Source of the DNA: Glandiceps talaboti
Taxonomy: Eukaryota > Hemichordata > Enteropneusta > Spengelidae
Reading direction: 5' to 3'
NCBI RefSeq assembly: GCF_964340395.1
Contig: NC_135559.1
Coordinates: forward strand, 3,375,001-3,439,000
DNA length: 64,000 bases
The position numbers and the translations under genes are program-made. The notes under the pieces were generated by a model. It was not told the origin of the DNA. It did not search any database and saw only the letters and a program-made list of their open reading frames with translations. Numbering within the stretch: position 1 is the first letter of the stretch; each line of letters begins with the position of its first letter. Below, piece by piece: positions 44,155 to 54,512 of this stretch.

Positions 44155-47100
44155 AGGACCATAATGCACCATGTTTCAAATTCTGATAAAAATTCTTCAC
44201 AAAGTGTGATTCCGTTTTGATATAAAGTTGAATTCAATGCCCATTCGATTCTCTCCCATTACAATTCAACAAGTTTCTTTCTTCAATTTGATCGCAATTT
44301 AACCATTTTCTTTTTTCATTTTCACCACTCTATTGCACAGTTTGATACCTATTTAGGTAAATTATATTTCAATTTTGGGTTTATAATTTACCTGCACTTT
44401 CTCTTCTGTAATATTATACAGTATAATTTACTATTGAAAGCTTTTTACGATAGACAATTTTGTGCATTTGGTAAATTGCTATTCAGCAAGAAAATAATTG
44501 ACGTATGACATCCGCTGAAATCAAGATCAAATCTAGCTACTGTACCTTATACAGAAGAATCAGCAAATATGTTTATAGTGGCATGAAGTACATTTCTAGA
44601 AATGCTTTTTTCTGAAACTGCATTTTAACTTTGTTGTGTCAATAATTTTGTTTTTGTTTATATCTGCTTCAAATTTCCTGTTTGTATCGTACGACAAGTT
44701 GAACAACTTAATATCATTTCACTCATTTGGATAACTATCTTAGCCAAGACACTAGGCTATCTAACCAGGCATACTGACTTGACAGTATATATACTCCAGT
44801 CTTACAAATCACATCTGGGTTGCTCTGACGAATGACATTTTCAAGCCAGACAGCGAAATCTCTGGGCCATGTAATTTTAGGCCATCTTCCTATCTTTTGC
44901 AGCCATAAAATCACCCATGTTAAAAAAATTCATGAATTCGGCATTGCTATGTTTTATTCAAAACCTGACCTAGGTCCATACATGAATGCAAGCACAGTTG
45001 TGTTTAACTGTCCTAAGTAAATTTCCGTTAAGTTTCAGACTTAAAACTGGTCTGCAAATATTTAAACTCTATCTGCATGACATCAATGTAGAGTACAAAG
45101 CTGATGATGTGACAGTATATTGACATTTGCTGCATAGGTTAGCACTTTGCTGGTATATCCACCGATACAGGGTACAGCTTAGATGGCAACAGCTACAGAG
45201 AAGATACAATGATGGCACACACAAATGCTGAGTAGAAAGCTGACACTTCAAAAGCACATGAATGCCTGGTAGAGAGTTGACAATTGGATGACACACCAAC
45301 GCAGGGTACAAAGTTGATGCTCGGACGGCACATCAATGCTGGGTACTGGGTCGATGCTTTGACAGTGCCGACAAAAACTTGATTGCTATCCAAACCAAAC
45401 ATGCTAAGATAACAGGGGTCATGTATGGACATTGTCTGCGTAGCCATTATCACAACACACGATCCACATTTTTCTACATTTTCTCAATTCCTTCTGAACT
45501 GTTTGACATACAGGTGTACAGAACACTATTGACATATAGCTTAGTGCTTCAGATATTGGCAGCCCACCTGCAACTCACGTACACACCACTGTATCTGAAT
45601 CGTAAACAAAGGCCACCTGAAAATCCAAAGTTCTCATCCATTCCTATCTTGCCAGGGTAGTTTATTTTTGTGTACCCTATACAGATTAGACAAATAAAAC
45701 CCTTCAGGTGTATGTTTGTCAGTTGTTCACCCAAAGTCAATATCTCATTATATTCACTACCCCTGACAATGTCAGTCATACTACAGTGGAATTATTTTGC
45801 CATTTCTAAAAGATAAATTAACAATAACATCAAAAAAGTTTACTCTGCAGCAAAACTGCTAGACACCTGTAGCAAGCGCTCCCTTCGTTCATCTGCACAA
45901 ATTTGATAAGATACAGAAAATCACTTCAAACTCTTGCCCTCTTATCCTGGTATTTTATGTTCTCTCTCGAAGATTGGTACTTCATTTACATAAAACACCA
46001 CAAATTTAATTCTGTTTATGTTGAATTCACAGGTTTCAAGGATCAACTTGGAAAACTCCAATGGTGTGTACTACATTTGCTCACTTGAGTTGTAAATACA
46101 GTTACATAAACTCGTTATAACAGTACTACCCAAACATCATAGAATTTACCCTATCTGATCCTACTTGCTGATTGATACAAACTATTTTTTGTCAAATGAC
46201 ATATTTATTACACATGTGCGTGGTGTTATAATAATACTTTAATTTCATTTCTTGAATTCTCAGTAAATGATTTTAACAGAAATACGTCACAAAACAGAAA
46301 GTATGATTTCTTTAAACTGGAAATAACGTTAAACACAATCACCCCACAGGAAGTGCCAAAGTCTATATTTGGGTCTTATTGTTTACGTATGATGTGAGAC
46401 TGGTGTTATCTGGACAGTCCCCTAAATGATGTCATTTGACCAGATATATGTATCAATTAGGCATCATCATTCAATCACATCCTTTTTTTGTCTCTTCAAC
46501 TATTATCGTCAACATGCTATTTTTTTTCTTCCTGTCTCCGTTCTACCTTTGTTAGCTGTACCACAGCTCCAGGCAAATAACGACCTTTCACCTACTGGGC
46601 TTTTAGACACACGGAGTCTATAGAGTATGATTTGTTCCCTTCATTTGTTGCCTTTACTCAGTACAACGGAAAACACCTACGGTGTTAACCACCGCTTCTC
46701 AGCGATCAAAAACTGCAGTATTGATATTAAACTTCAAAAGAAAGTCTAAAATACAACAACAAAGAGTGAATTCTGCTTTTAGTGAGAAACCTTGTTTTGT
46801 TTTTTCATTTCGTTGACCTGATCAGCCATGTATATCTTTACTACAGCATATTGAGAACCTGTTGGCCACACTTCACTGAACCGACTCCTAGAAGGGAGAC
46901 CTTTGGAAACCATCATGAAACTGAGTCGCTTGAAATTTTCTGCCGTGGCCATTCATGGAGATAGGGTCTGGTGAACACGACAAACTTCTGCCGATGTCTG
47001 ACTTGTCAAATGATAAATGTTATTAGATTTTAATCATTTGGTTCAGTTATCACAAACCAATGAATGGGGCCCTTTCCTGTCATGGGTACAACCAAATACA

Positions 47101-49620
47101 ACAACTTTTAAATTGAATCTGAATCAACGTTTCTTTTCTACATGCCAAGAGATTTGGAAGTCCAGAGATTCATCATAGTCTCACTCTCCAGCCGACCTTT
47201 ATTTTGGTTTTGAATTTGGCTTGAGATCATGGAAACACCACAAGGCACAAGTCTCTGAGTTAGACACTTGGCTATCTTGCTTGTCAATGTTGTCTGCCCA
47301 AATATTTGGGTGAAGAACACTGTCAAGTGAGATAGCCAAATCTGTGGGTGACTTTTGAACTCCACCACTCATTGCACTGTCAAGTCAGACAGCTATATCT
47401 CTAGGCTACTTTTCAACTGAATCTAAATAACCGTTTCTTTTCTACTAGCTGAGAGACTTGGTTATCTGGCTCATCAGTGTTATTGGCCAAAATATTTATT
47501 TAGCTGTATAACATTGTAAAATGGTGGGTCTGGACCACCTTCTACTTACTTTAATGATCACTATAAACACCCCTAAACGCTTAAATCCATTCCAGCATAC
47601 AGATACTAGACCTGTTAGGGTCAACCAGGTTCTAGACCTGTTAGGGTTAACCAGGTTCTAGACCTGTTAGGGTTAACCAGGTTCTAGACCTGTTAGGGTT
47701 AACCAAGTTCTAGACCTGTTAGGGTTAACCAGGTTCTAGACCTGTTAGGGTTAACCAGGTTCTAGACCTATTAGGGTTAACCAGGTTCTAGACCTGTTAG
47801 GGTTAACCAGGTTCTAGACCTGTTAGGGTTAACCAGGTTCAAGATCACATTTTAGGGAAGCTATGTATTTGAAAGTAAACACATGTTGGACGTATCAAGG
47901 TAGCTACCAAGTTCATGACTTGTGAAACACAGGATGTAGCATAAAACCAGATGGTTTTCACATCTTTTCATGGTTTTTTGTGCCTGCTATTGCAGATATC
48001 TACTAAACTTAATAATTCTTGGCATTACAAGGTTTTTATTTGACATGAAACTTCCCCTATGTACTAATGTACTACATAACTCTGAATTCTCTAGCTAGCT
48101 TGCATTTCCCATTGGATAAACCATGATTAACTTAAGACCACGATGTTGAAGTCTTGAAAACTTATTTTTGTCCAACACAACTTAATATTATTTTTCAACT
48201 TGTTTATCTAAGGAAATTCTTTCATCATGGCGTATAGCCAATCTGTTACACCTAAACTATGGACATTTTGACACAAGATCTCATACTTGGCCTTGCAGTT
48301 ATTGACACTGCAGCTAAACCATGCCATGCTTGAAAGAAAGTACGACAGCCAGTCCTGTTAAACAACAGTAATGCATACATAGCAGTGATGTGTTTGTGGT
48401 GGTTTGTGTTCAAACATGGTCAGTATCTCAAATGTAAGCAGAACCTGACTTGTACAACACATGTCCTTCAGACGTAACAACAAAACATGTTGTGTCCAAA
48501 TTTTTGACAAACACAAGTTTTTGTTTCTTTGCATTCCCTAATCCTATCCTATTCTACATGTATAATGAGATGAAATTCAAGATATTGTAGGCGCCAACAT
48601 GAAAATTGTGTAAATGGTACAAGTTGTATGACACAAAATGGAGTTATGTTGAGACAAGAGTTCCAGATATCCACACCAATTCTGGTGAAACATGAGAAAT
48701 TGGAGAGAATGTCTGTTTATGTTGCTGTATAGAAGAAAGTTTCATAGACAGCACTTAGGACTGTGAAAAAATGCCTGGGGTGGCTGTCATTTTATTGGTA
48801 AATTGGGGTGAATGAGGTTGGTTGGTGGGTGGGAGAGAATGAAGGTAAGTTGGAATGAGGTAAAATATTGGTGGCAGATTGGGGGAAAACAGGAAAAGGA
48901 TAGCAAGAAAATCAACTGGTGATGGCCATGGATTGAAGATGGGTTCAAAATGGTAGAAAATGGGTTGGTAATAGTTGAATATGGGAAGGAAATGAGTTAA
49001 ATGTGAGTTGAGATTGGTAGAACTTTCTCAATTACACCTGCAATGCAAAATGTGCTCAATAAACAATAGTTAGTATAAAAAGTTGATCATAGAGAATTTT
49101 TATTCAAATATACTTCATATAGAACTCGTGTAGATCAAAAACATACACTGGCTTACACGAAATTCACTTTCACAAGTTGGTATATCATAACTATGGGTTA
49201 CTTGTTAGTTCGTAGTTTCTCTACTCACCTGTGCAACTCTTTCAGCTACATCAGCACCAATAGCCAACCCTTGCACAAACGTTCTCGCTGCGATGAACGC
49301 TCGCTTCACTTGCAACGAAAGCTTGTGTGGCACATCTCCAAACGGCTGCAGATCATCAACGTACTCGCTCACACATGACATGTACGTTTCGTCAAATGTA
49401 TACTGTGCATTTAGAAGCTGAAACATCTTTTGAAATAAAGAGGTGAAGAACTCATTTTGGGCTTCCATGAGGTCCATATCTTCACCGTTGTAATAGCTTC
49501 GCAAATCATCAAACAAATCAGTGAAGACATAGGAATTCTGTTGGTACAGTAACCCATAGGTACGCACAAACATCTCATGAAGATCATTTTCTGCTTTGTC
49601 CAGCAGCTCTTTGAAAAAGT
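15140..49620 (-). CDS. GPC4/6-like: Glypican, GPC4/GPC6 (Dally-like) type, last six coding exons; 5' end outside window
   Basis: Exons 49620-49229, 34813-34648, 31376-31246, 17020-16749, 16294-16119 and 15348-15140 join with matching phases into 1346 nt, giving 447 complete residues and a stop. Glypicans are GPI-anchored heparan-sulphate proteoglycans that bind Wnt, Hedgehog, BMP and FGF at the cell surface. Landmarks in order are [37 protein letters not shown], the Cys-rich stretch [63 protein letters not shown], the glycosaminoglycan site [11 protein letters not shown] and a hydrophobic GPI-signal tail. Human GPC4/6 have about 555 residues, so about 105 are missing at the N-terminus (signal peptide and first Cys-rich part). 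The gene spans over 34 kb here and probably extends past 64000. Confidence 0.96.
15349..16118 (-). other. Glypican last intron (repeat-filled)
   Basis: The 770-bp intron begins GTAAGT (on the minus strand at 16118) and is almost wholly made of an array related to the Helentron-like element at 54.5 kb. Confidence 0.9.
15366..16040 (+). repeat. 110-115 bp tandem array with Helentron-like left end
   Basis: It starts with AATGCCAACAGCGTTATAGCACAACTG at 15366, matching the left end of the element at 54513. About five units follow, marked by TTGCTATGGGYRTGRTC near 15498, 15612, 15727, 15837 and 15945 and by ATCCACTTGCCTATCCATCC. No 3' hairpin end is present, so it is a truncated copy or an expanded internal array. 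It starts about 17 bp from the final glypican exon. Confidence 0.85.
16119..16294 (-). CDS. GPC4/6-like: Glypican exon (GLANQ region)
   Basis: The acceptor is CATCAACAG and the donor GTT G|GTAAGT. It encodes [20 protein letters not shown], then [18 protein letters not shown] and TINV. The pattern DGLANQxxNPEV-KPDI-RQQI is diagnostic for glypicans. The first codon (Arg) is split with the previous exon. Confidence 0.97.
16749..17020 (-). CDS. GPC4/6-like: Glypican exon ([19 protein letters not shown])
   Basis: The acceptor is TCATTCCAG and the donor AG|GTATTT. It encodes [18 protein letters not shown], then [33 protein letters not shown] and [10 protein letters not shown]. Vertebrate GPC4/6 match through [18 protein letters not shown] supplies a dibasic site where vertebrate glypicans are cut by proprotein convertases; cleavage here is inferred. 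Three conserved Cys are present. Confidence 0.97.
17285..17401 (+). repeat. Three 39-bp tandem repeats with ATTGG boxes
   Basis: Units begin ACTTCAATTTCAATTGGCTG at 17285, 17324 and 17363, followed by ATCACAAA. Each carries ATTGG, the reverse of a CCAAT box. The first 26 bases are identical in all three. Confidence 0.95.
17463..17475 (-). promoter_or_regulatory. CTCF-like core motif
   Basis: TGCCCTCTAGTGG on plus reads CCACTAGAGGGCA on minus, an exact fit to CCASYAGRKGGCR. Similar decayed copies occur near 8112, 8262, 14218 and 14327, one pair inside a MITE arm, so it may be transposon-derived. Confidence 0.4.
18070..18440 (+). repeat. Composite minisatellite (TCTAGTCATGTGGGG units)
   Basis: TGCTGTACTAGCCTACGAATC followed by TAGTCATGTGGGGATT recurs about seven times, interleaved with a longer block TTCTCTCACTTTTCCC ending CACACCTGGTATTTTGCTG that recurs three times. 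This looks like unequal exchange producing a higher-order repeat. Confidence 0.9.
30577..30615 (+). repeat. (TTTG)n(TATG)n microsatellite
   Basis: Five TTTG units followed by TATG units, about 30 bp after a poly-T run. Confidence 0.9.
31007..31208. promoter_or_regulatory. Cluster of six consensus CArG boxes
   Basis: Exact CC(A/T)6GG sequences lie at 31007-31016, 31037-31046 (CCATATTTGG), 31056-31065, 31130-31139, 31179-31188 (CCATTTATGG) and 31199-31208; the other four read CCAAATATGG. Flanks differ, so this is not a simple tandem repeat. SRF and other MADS-box factors bind this consensus. The cluster lies in the intron immediately after the glypican exon ending at 31246, with the nearest box 38 bp away. 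Confidence 0.6.
31246..31376 (-). CDS. GPC4/6-like: Glypican exon ([13 protein letters not shown])
   Basis: The acceptor is TTATTTGCAG and the donor AAG|GTGAGC. It encodes [20 protein letters not shown], then [18 protein letters not shown] and TVSEK. This is one of the most conserved glypican segments, and the GPC4/6 match is nearly residue-for-residue through SDAIMN. Confidence 0.98.
31526..31615 (+). repeat. Two diverged tandem copies of about 48 bp
   Basis: AGTCAAAATGCCAATGTCCT and AGTCAAAATGTCTGTCTCCT each continue to a TTGGCA and CCAC end. This accounts for the repetitive minus-strand open frames over the same stretch. Confidence 0.6.
32641..33110 (+). repeat. Minisatellite with CTACACTAGTGTCTG units and TG microsatellite
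   Basis: TCTACACTAGTGTCTGTATG and TCTATACTAGTGTGTG units recur about twelve times, separated by (TG)n of variable length. Each unit core ACACTAGTGT is a perfect 10-bp palindrome. Confidence 0.9.
34010..34375 (+). repeat. About 56-bp minisatellite, 6-7 units
   Basis: The unit is TGGACTACTGCTAATGTGGT followed by AGTCTAAATATGATGTTTAG and TAAATCTAATGTG. Units diverge by substitutions and short indels. Confidence 0.95.
34648..34813 (-). CDS. GPC4/6-like: Glypican exon (CPHCKG Cys-rich)
   Basis: The acceptor is TTGTTCACCAG and the donor ATC G|GTAAGA. It encodes [20 protein letters not shown], then [20 protein letters not shown] and [15 protein letters not shown]. Six conserved Cys are present, and vertebrate GPC4/6 has the same spacing (C-x-x-A-L-x-K-M-x-Y-C-x-H-C). 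It ends one base into the Asp codon. Confidence 0.98.
35013..35081 (+). promoter_or_regulatory. Tandem CRE-like half-sites next to a G-quadruplex-type tract
   Basis: TGACGTGA (35013) and TGACGTAA (35023) are followed by eight G-runs of three or more bases between 35037 and 35081 with loops of one to seven bases, an ideal G4 pattern on plus. It lies about 200 bp on the acceptor side of the glypican exon starting at 34813. Confidence 0.5.
37285..37378. repeat. Imperfect inverted repeat, about 45-nt arms
   Basis: GTGTGAAGCCCACTGAATTA through ATTAGCC and GTACAGC pairs with GTACTGC through GGCTAAT and ATGGGCTTCAC. Mismatches are spread along the arms. It could be an old foldback element or a structured RNA. 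Confidence 0.55.
37985..38345 (+). repeat. Diverged tandem repeat, about 125-130 bp, nearly 3 units
   Basis: The recurring order is TTTCTGCAKGCAATRTAT, TTGCATA, GAGATGCATGT, TTTGATGAAAATTTT and ATTT; copies are old and indel-rich. Confidence 0.65.
40008..40190 (+). repeat. About 103-bp tandem duplication
   Basis: AAATGTTCACCATTTTGTTT occurs at about 40010 and 40113, with flanking CTTGATAAAATTTGACA/CTTGACAAAATGTGATA in matching positions. Confidence 0.8.
43550..43697 (+). repeat. 47-50 bp tandem repeat, 3 units
   Basis: CAGACCGATGCCATCAACTT followed by AACTCTATCATCTACAATTC and TCATATA repeats from 43550, 43597 and 43646. Confidence 0.95.
43831..43907 (+). repeat. (ACATA)n-type microsatellite
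   Basis: ACATA/ACACA pentanucleotides grade into ATAAT units. Confidence 0.9.
43990..44156 (+). mobile_element. Possible non-LTR retrotransposon 3' end with (AAAT)n tail
   Basis: TG- and T-rich sequence, then GCATGGCAAACTTAAAACTG and a (AAAT)8-type tail at 44122-44155, resembles the 3' end of a LINE or SINE ending in short tandem repeats. No reverse-transcriptase remnant was found, so the call is tentative. Confidence 0.3.
44739..44870. repeat. Copy of dispersed foldback family (GACTTGGCTATCTGRCTTGACAG)
   Basis: CACTAGGCTATCTAACCAGG near 44750 and the inverted TTTTCAAGCCAGACAGCGAA at 44839 match the family seen at 2166-2270, 26801-26830 and 47250-47500. Confidence 0.5.
45069..45365 (+). repeat. 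Diverged minisatellite, about 40-45 bp
   Basis: Units carry RTRCAAAGCTGATGHTNKGA and GCACAYVAATGCYGGGTA in order, about six or seven times. The repeated minus-strand peptide patterns over this stretch come from the repeat and are not coding evidence. Confidence 0.75.
47250..47500. repeat. Foldback element, several copies of the GACTTGGCTATCTG family
   Basis: A palindrome centred on CCAAATATTTGG (about 47303) has imperfect arms of about 45 bp: CACTTGGCTATCTTGCTTGT on the left and ACTGTCAAGTGAGATAGCCA on the right. Further copies follow at 47374-47420 (inverted) and 47452-47490 (direct). Confidence 0.75.
47608..47841 (+). repeat. 26-bp minisatellite containing TTAGGGTTAACC, 9 units
   Basis: The unit is AGACCTGTTAGGGTTAACCA plus GGTTCT. 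Nine units of exactly 26 bp run from 47608 with few substitutions (TCAACC in unit 1, AACCAAG in one unit, CTATTAGG in another). The telomere-like TTAGGGTTA is fixed in nearly all units. Confidence 0.98.
49229..49620 (-). CDS. GPC4/6-like: Glypican exon (first found in window)
   Basis: The acceptor is CTATTTGTAG and the donor CAG|GTGAGT. It encodes (D)[18 protein letters not shown], then [18 protein letters not shown], the acidic [33 protein letters not shown] and [20 protein letters not shown], ending ADVAERVAQ. It has 130 full codons plus two bases of an upstream codon. The order FFKELL, MFxxLN, FGDVP, RAFxAARTFxQGL matches GPC4/6. Confidence 0.97.
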
Positions 49621-49714
49621 CTACAAATAGAAAAAAAACAAGATCAACATTAATATTAGGGGTTTACTACATTTAAAACCACATCTATATTCAGATTTAG
49701 GTACATACAATGTA

Positions 49715-49970
49715 AAATATGTCAATATTCAAATTTAAAGGTCAATAAAATATCAAAAGTCAATATTCAGAATTTGAGGTCAATATAATATAACAGGTCA
49801 ATATTCAGATTTAGGGGTAACTAAAATATATACTTGATCAATATTCAGAATTTGAGGTTGTTATCATATAAAACAGGTCAATATTCAGCTTTCGGGGTCA
49901 ATATAATACAAAACAGGTCAATATTCAGATTATGGGGTCAATATAACATAAAACAGGACAATATTCCATG
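49715..49970 (+). repeat. Minisatellite of about 42-46 bp, 5-6 units
   Basis: AACAGGTCAATATTCAGATT followed by TAGGGGTCAATATAATATAA recurs with substitutions, within 100 bp of the glypican exon acceptor. Confidence 0.9.
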
Positions 49971-50639
49971 ATATATCGCTTGCCAGCACACCGTTAACCT
50001 TTTGCTTGTCAACCTTCCGGTATGCAAAGTGTCCCAATACAATAGACTTTGGTACTCAAATTACACAAAAAAAAGGTTCATTAATAACAGCATACAAGAC
50101 AGGAAACGTTGAACTATTTCAACATTGCACATGTACATGTATGGAAAAACTTAAAGACAGGTCAGAAGAAATGAAAGCCCGACAAAGACAAATTTGGGTT
50201 TGCTTGAAGATTTGTTGAAGGGATACATTGTTGGGTCAAGGCTTCTATGATTACACAAGTCTACCTAGTGATGTGAGGAGAACAAAGAAAGGCCATTTTC
50301 TTGGTAATTCAAAACTATACCTACTCTACTTAAAGGACGGAATATCAACAATTTCTAGTCACCCATCCATGCTGTGATACGCTCCTCTGCTTTCACTTAA
50401 CTAACCTCTCCCACAATTCAGTTGTCTTCTCATTTTTCAAACTCAAATAATGATTATATGACATTCCTCAAGACTTCAACTTACTTTTCTTCATTTTTGA
50501 AAAATATGACTTAGAATGGCTGAATTACTCATCTTGCTTCAATTTTCATTTTTTGTTTTGAATTTTTTTTTGAATTTTGTAAAATTTGCAGTGCACCACT
50601 GTGCTGGACAGACAATGTAACATTTGAGCTGACCTTGCC

Positions 50640-51150
50640 AGTCATGAAACGATATTTTTCAAATGTAAATATCATAATGACTGTCCATTTTTGTAAGCTA
50701 TTTTTCTGACTTGGCAGTCTTGAAAAATGAGATTTTCATCTTTAAGTAATACACTGTGCTTTCTTTCATGGCATAATGACTTGTCTATATTTGCATCACT
50801 TTGTTCTACCTTTTGTCAGATTTGAAAAATGAGATTTTATTATTTTGAGAAAATCCTTTTAATGTTCTCTTTTTTCAGATATAATGACTGTCCATATTTT
50901 TAGGACACCAATTTGTATTTGATGGTCTTGAAAAATGGGACTTTGTCTGTCTTGAAAATGGGATTTTTGTATTTTAATGCACTATCTTTCATGACATTAA
51001 TGGCTGTCCATAATTTGAGGACACAACATGTATTTGCTGGTCTTGAAAAATTATAGACTTTTGTCCTTAATGTATTTTTTTTCATAACATTAATGACTGT
51101 CCCTATTTTGAAGACACTGGTCTTGAAAAATGAGAGATTTTCATCTCTCC
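50640..51150 (+). repeat. About 95-117 bp tandem repeat, 5 units
   Basis: The order is TAATGACTGTCCATATTT, GGTCTTGAAAAATGRGATTT and TTTCATGACAT. It recurs near 50675, 50770, 50882, 50999 and 51092, with indels. Confidence 0.85.
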
Positions 51151-52754
51151 AAAGAAGTGCAGCTGTTGACATAGCAACAATACATTTGTACCACACCTGT
51201 AGATAAGGTCTTTATTCACATATTTACATCAAATCAAATCATATTAACTTAGACTGACCATACCATTATCAACACAGATTTTACCAGGTTTGTGAGTCAT
51301 ATATTCCCCCACAAAAAACCTTCACCTTTCCAAGAAGGCTTTCGTTACATACATTTATGTCAGTCAATAACTCATACATCCTTTCACAATTTGTTGAATT
51401 TTTATCAAAATTTAGGAATTTGTTCCAACCACTTACATAAAATAATTTATCTGCTGTTATTAAAGGCCAGGGTTTCAAATCCAGGTTCTCACATTAGTGT
51501 TAAACTGTAACCATAATTACATTCATTTTATTCTGGACCAATTTTTGCAATAGTTTTGCCAGAAAACTTTTTTTTACATTTAAATTTTTACCCTTCTCTG
51601 AATTGGGAGCTGTTTCACACAGAAGGGTATACACACTCAACACTGAAGACTATTAAGCGTGCAACTTGAATACATTATTTCTGCTGACTCCCATGATGCA
51701 ATAGTACATAGAAAAGATACCCTATAAAAAGCACAAGATCAACTTGATGTTTTTCCGAAATCGCAACTAATTGTAGGTGATGTAACATCATGAAATGACT
51801 CTCCAATACCCATAGTTTATGAAAATGTCTGTTTTAATGACATCAATTGGTGTACTAAAGAATTTACAGGTTAGGTTATCACTTGTGTATTCACATACAG
51901 AACCACAAAGTGAGATTCTACGCCTGTCGAACATTACATAATACTCCAATCCCCACATGGAATGTTGAATCAAATCAAAGTCAATTCTCTCATCTTCACA
52001 CGCACTAAAATCAATATGAACTGATTAAGTTGAATCAGTTTGAAACCACCTCAAGAGGAGGTTTTGAACCACTTCAAAGTAAATTAGTTTGAAATCTGGC
52101 AAAGGCAGAAGTATATGTAAATCGATTCAAATCCATTGCTCAGTTTTCTCTTTGAGACAAACACTGGTTTCGAACCGAATTGACTGAATTGATGAATCGG
52201 TTTTAAATCAAATCATGATAAAAGAACAGGACTACCGAAAGTTATGAAATTGCCAGCATTCCAATGCATTATGTCTACATCACTGCTATCTACAACATTC
52301 TGATACATATAGTTAATATAACATAAATAATGGTTTCCTCCTTCTTGTGATTGTAGCTACATATATTGCAGGACGACCTCTGACCCATCCTGTCAATAAA
52401 TCTACTTTAAAGTGTTTCATTTGACATAAAGGTTGCAGTGGCAGTTTTTCAACCGTTCAGACAAGAAAATTACACATTTCACGGCAACGATGTTATCTCC
52501 ATGAAAATGCAGATCATGCTATGAATTAACAAAATGTATCTGAGTTGGCAATTTCTGGTTTGAACAAGAGATAGGAAATCGAACATTTGTTGCCATTGAT
52601 GATTTCAAATTGAAAAGTACGCATGCCAATAAAAACCAATAAACTGTCATGTTTACTGGGCTCACTAAAAAGACAAATTCTCAATGTCATGAACGATGCA
52701 CTGCCTCTAAATTGAATGCTACACAGTAATTCTTAAGTAGATACAATCATTTCT

Positions 52755-53145
52755 CTGGTATTTTACCAGTTTCCCTGACAAAGTCGTACCAAAGTCATGT
52801 TACATTGTACCGGTTTCCCTACCAAAGTCGTGATACATGGTACTTAGTTTCCCTACAAAGTCATGGTACATGCTACCGGTTTCCCTACCATGGTACATGG
52901 TACTTAGTTTTCCTACCAAAGTCATGATACATAGAGTACCAGTTTCCCTACCAAAGTCATGGTACATGGTACCGGTTTCCCTACCATGGTACATGGTACT
53001 CAGTTTCCCTACCAAAGTCATGGTACATGCTACCGGTTTCAGTACATGGTACTTAGTTTTCCTACCAAAGTTGTGGTATGTGGTACTTAGTTTCCCTGCC
53101 AAAGTCATGATACATAGTACCAGTTTCCCTACCAAAGTTGTGGTA
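52755..53145 (+). repeat. Minisatellite of 27-36 bp, about 11 units
   Basis: GTTTCCCTACCAAAGTCATG followed by GTACATGGTACC/TTA repeats, with two unit-length classes. Both strands stay open for 116 codons because the unit lacks stops. Confidence 0.95.
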
Positions 53146-54512
53146 TGCAAATTTTCCCCCTTTGTTGCTGGAATTCCTAAACTTTAGCAGAAACATTGAC
53201 TACTTTCTGGCTTCGCACAAAAAACAAACTTATTTAAGATCACAAAGAGGAAAGTTTACAAAATTTTTAACTTTATCATTATTCATTCTCTTTGTGTAAC
53301 CACGGTTACAATGCAGACATCCTTTAGTGCCCTTGAATCTACAGTACTAATGCCACTATAGTACAAACTTTTGTGATTCTGCAGTAACCGGAAATCATGG
53401 CACCAGCTTGGCACCCACTATTCATTGATTTGTTATTTTGCACTTTGGAATTTACAATACAAATCAACATCAAACTTCAAAGATATTTGGAAGTTCATGT
53501 CTGCAGATCACCTAGCAAAACTCAAATCACCAACCATGCACACATCCCACCCTTGTCTAATGCCGGACATGTTTCTCAAAACAGTCTGCATTTTTCTCAT
53601 CAAGTCAGTTGTCTTATCAAACATTTATATATATCTGGAGACAGATTTGATTCCTATAGTCCACTGGATGTATACTACATCATCTACTCTACAGAGATGT
53701 TCAAATATTTTACACAAACATAAATTATCAGTAAAGCTTTATAAGCTGTTTAATATTTTGATCTTACTGATTCCCCTGTGGATAACATCAAGGACACTGA
53801 TTGTGCTAATTCATTGAGGCTTGTATTCATTTTGTTTTTGGTAGTGGAATTTAGCTTCACGTTGTCAACAGTCCACCAAAATGACATCTATCCCGTCTCA
53901 CAACAAAGGCTATTCATAGTTGAATTTAAACCCCACCAAAGCTTCCCCCACCCAACGAGACCCCCCCCCCCCCCCCAAGAAGACACATAATCCTTGCCTA
54001 TCAAAGGAAATGGTGTACCTCTCCTCCCTTCCCACCCAAGGAAACAAATAACCACTTCATATTCATGGCGGGCACAACCCCCCTTCGATATACACACACA
54101 TGGATATATAATAACCCCAGCCTCTTGGCCTATCCTAGGAATACGAGATTATACTGAACTCCCTATCCCAGGAATATGTGATTATCCTGCATTCCTTACC
54201 CCAGGAGACATCATTACTTTTCCAGCTGTACATTCTGCTAGACATATAATGCCATTAGCCATACAATAGAACAGAATACAGTAGGACATTACACATTTAC
54301 ACTGCTATCAAGGTTCTACTCAAATTCTGACATTTTTTATTCATAAAGCCACACCTTAGAAATCTCCTACAGCCAATGTATATTCCTAGTCCTTGATGCA
54401 ATATCACCACTTTTGTAAGACTGTGAGATAGAACAACTTTAGATAATATCAACATCTTGGCGATTTTTTTATCAGATTCATGGAGATAAAAAAATGAACG
54501 AATAAACAAAAA

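Larger units (their letters stand above)
34814..49228 (-). other. Glypican large intron (14.4 kb)
   Basis: No exon is recognised. It contains the CRE/G-run block (35013-35081), an imperfect hairpin (37285-37378), several tandem duplications, foldback-family copies (44.7 and 47.2-47.5 kb), a possible retrotransposon tail (44.0-44.15 kb) and the 26-bp TTAGGG-containing array (47608-47841). Confidence 0.8.

Noticed and set aside
45069-45453. Minus-strand frames with a periodic peptide pattern
   Set aside because: Periodicity comes from the underlying minisatellite.
50900-51196. Minus-strand frame containing NTCC, considered as the missing glypican Cys-rich exon
   Set aside because: Lacks the preceding CPxG and following acidic segment, and it lies in a tandem repeat whose other units give the same peptide.
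53397-53817. 108- and 130-codon overlapping plus-strand frames
   Set aside because: Two frames of the same stretch, neither with a domain or splice support.
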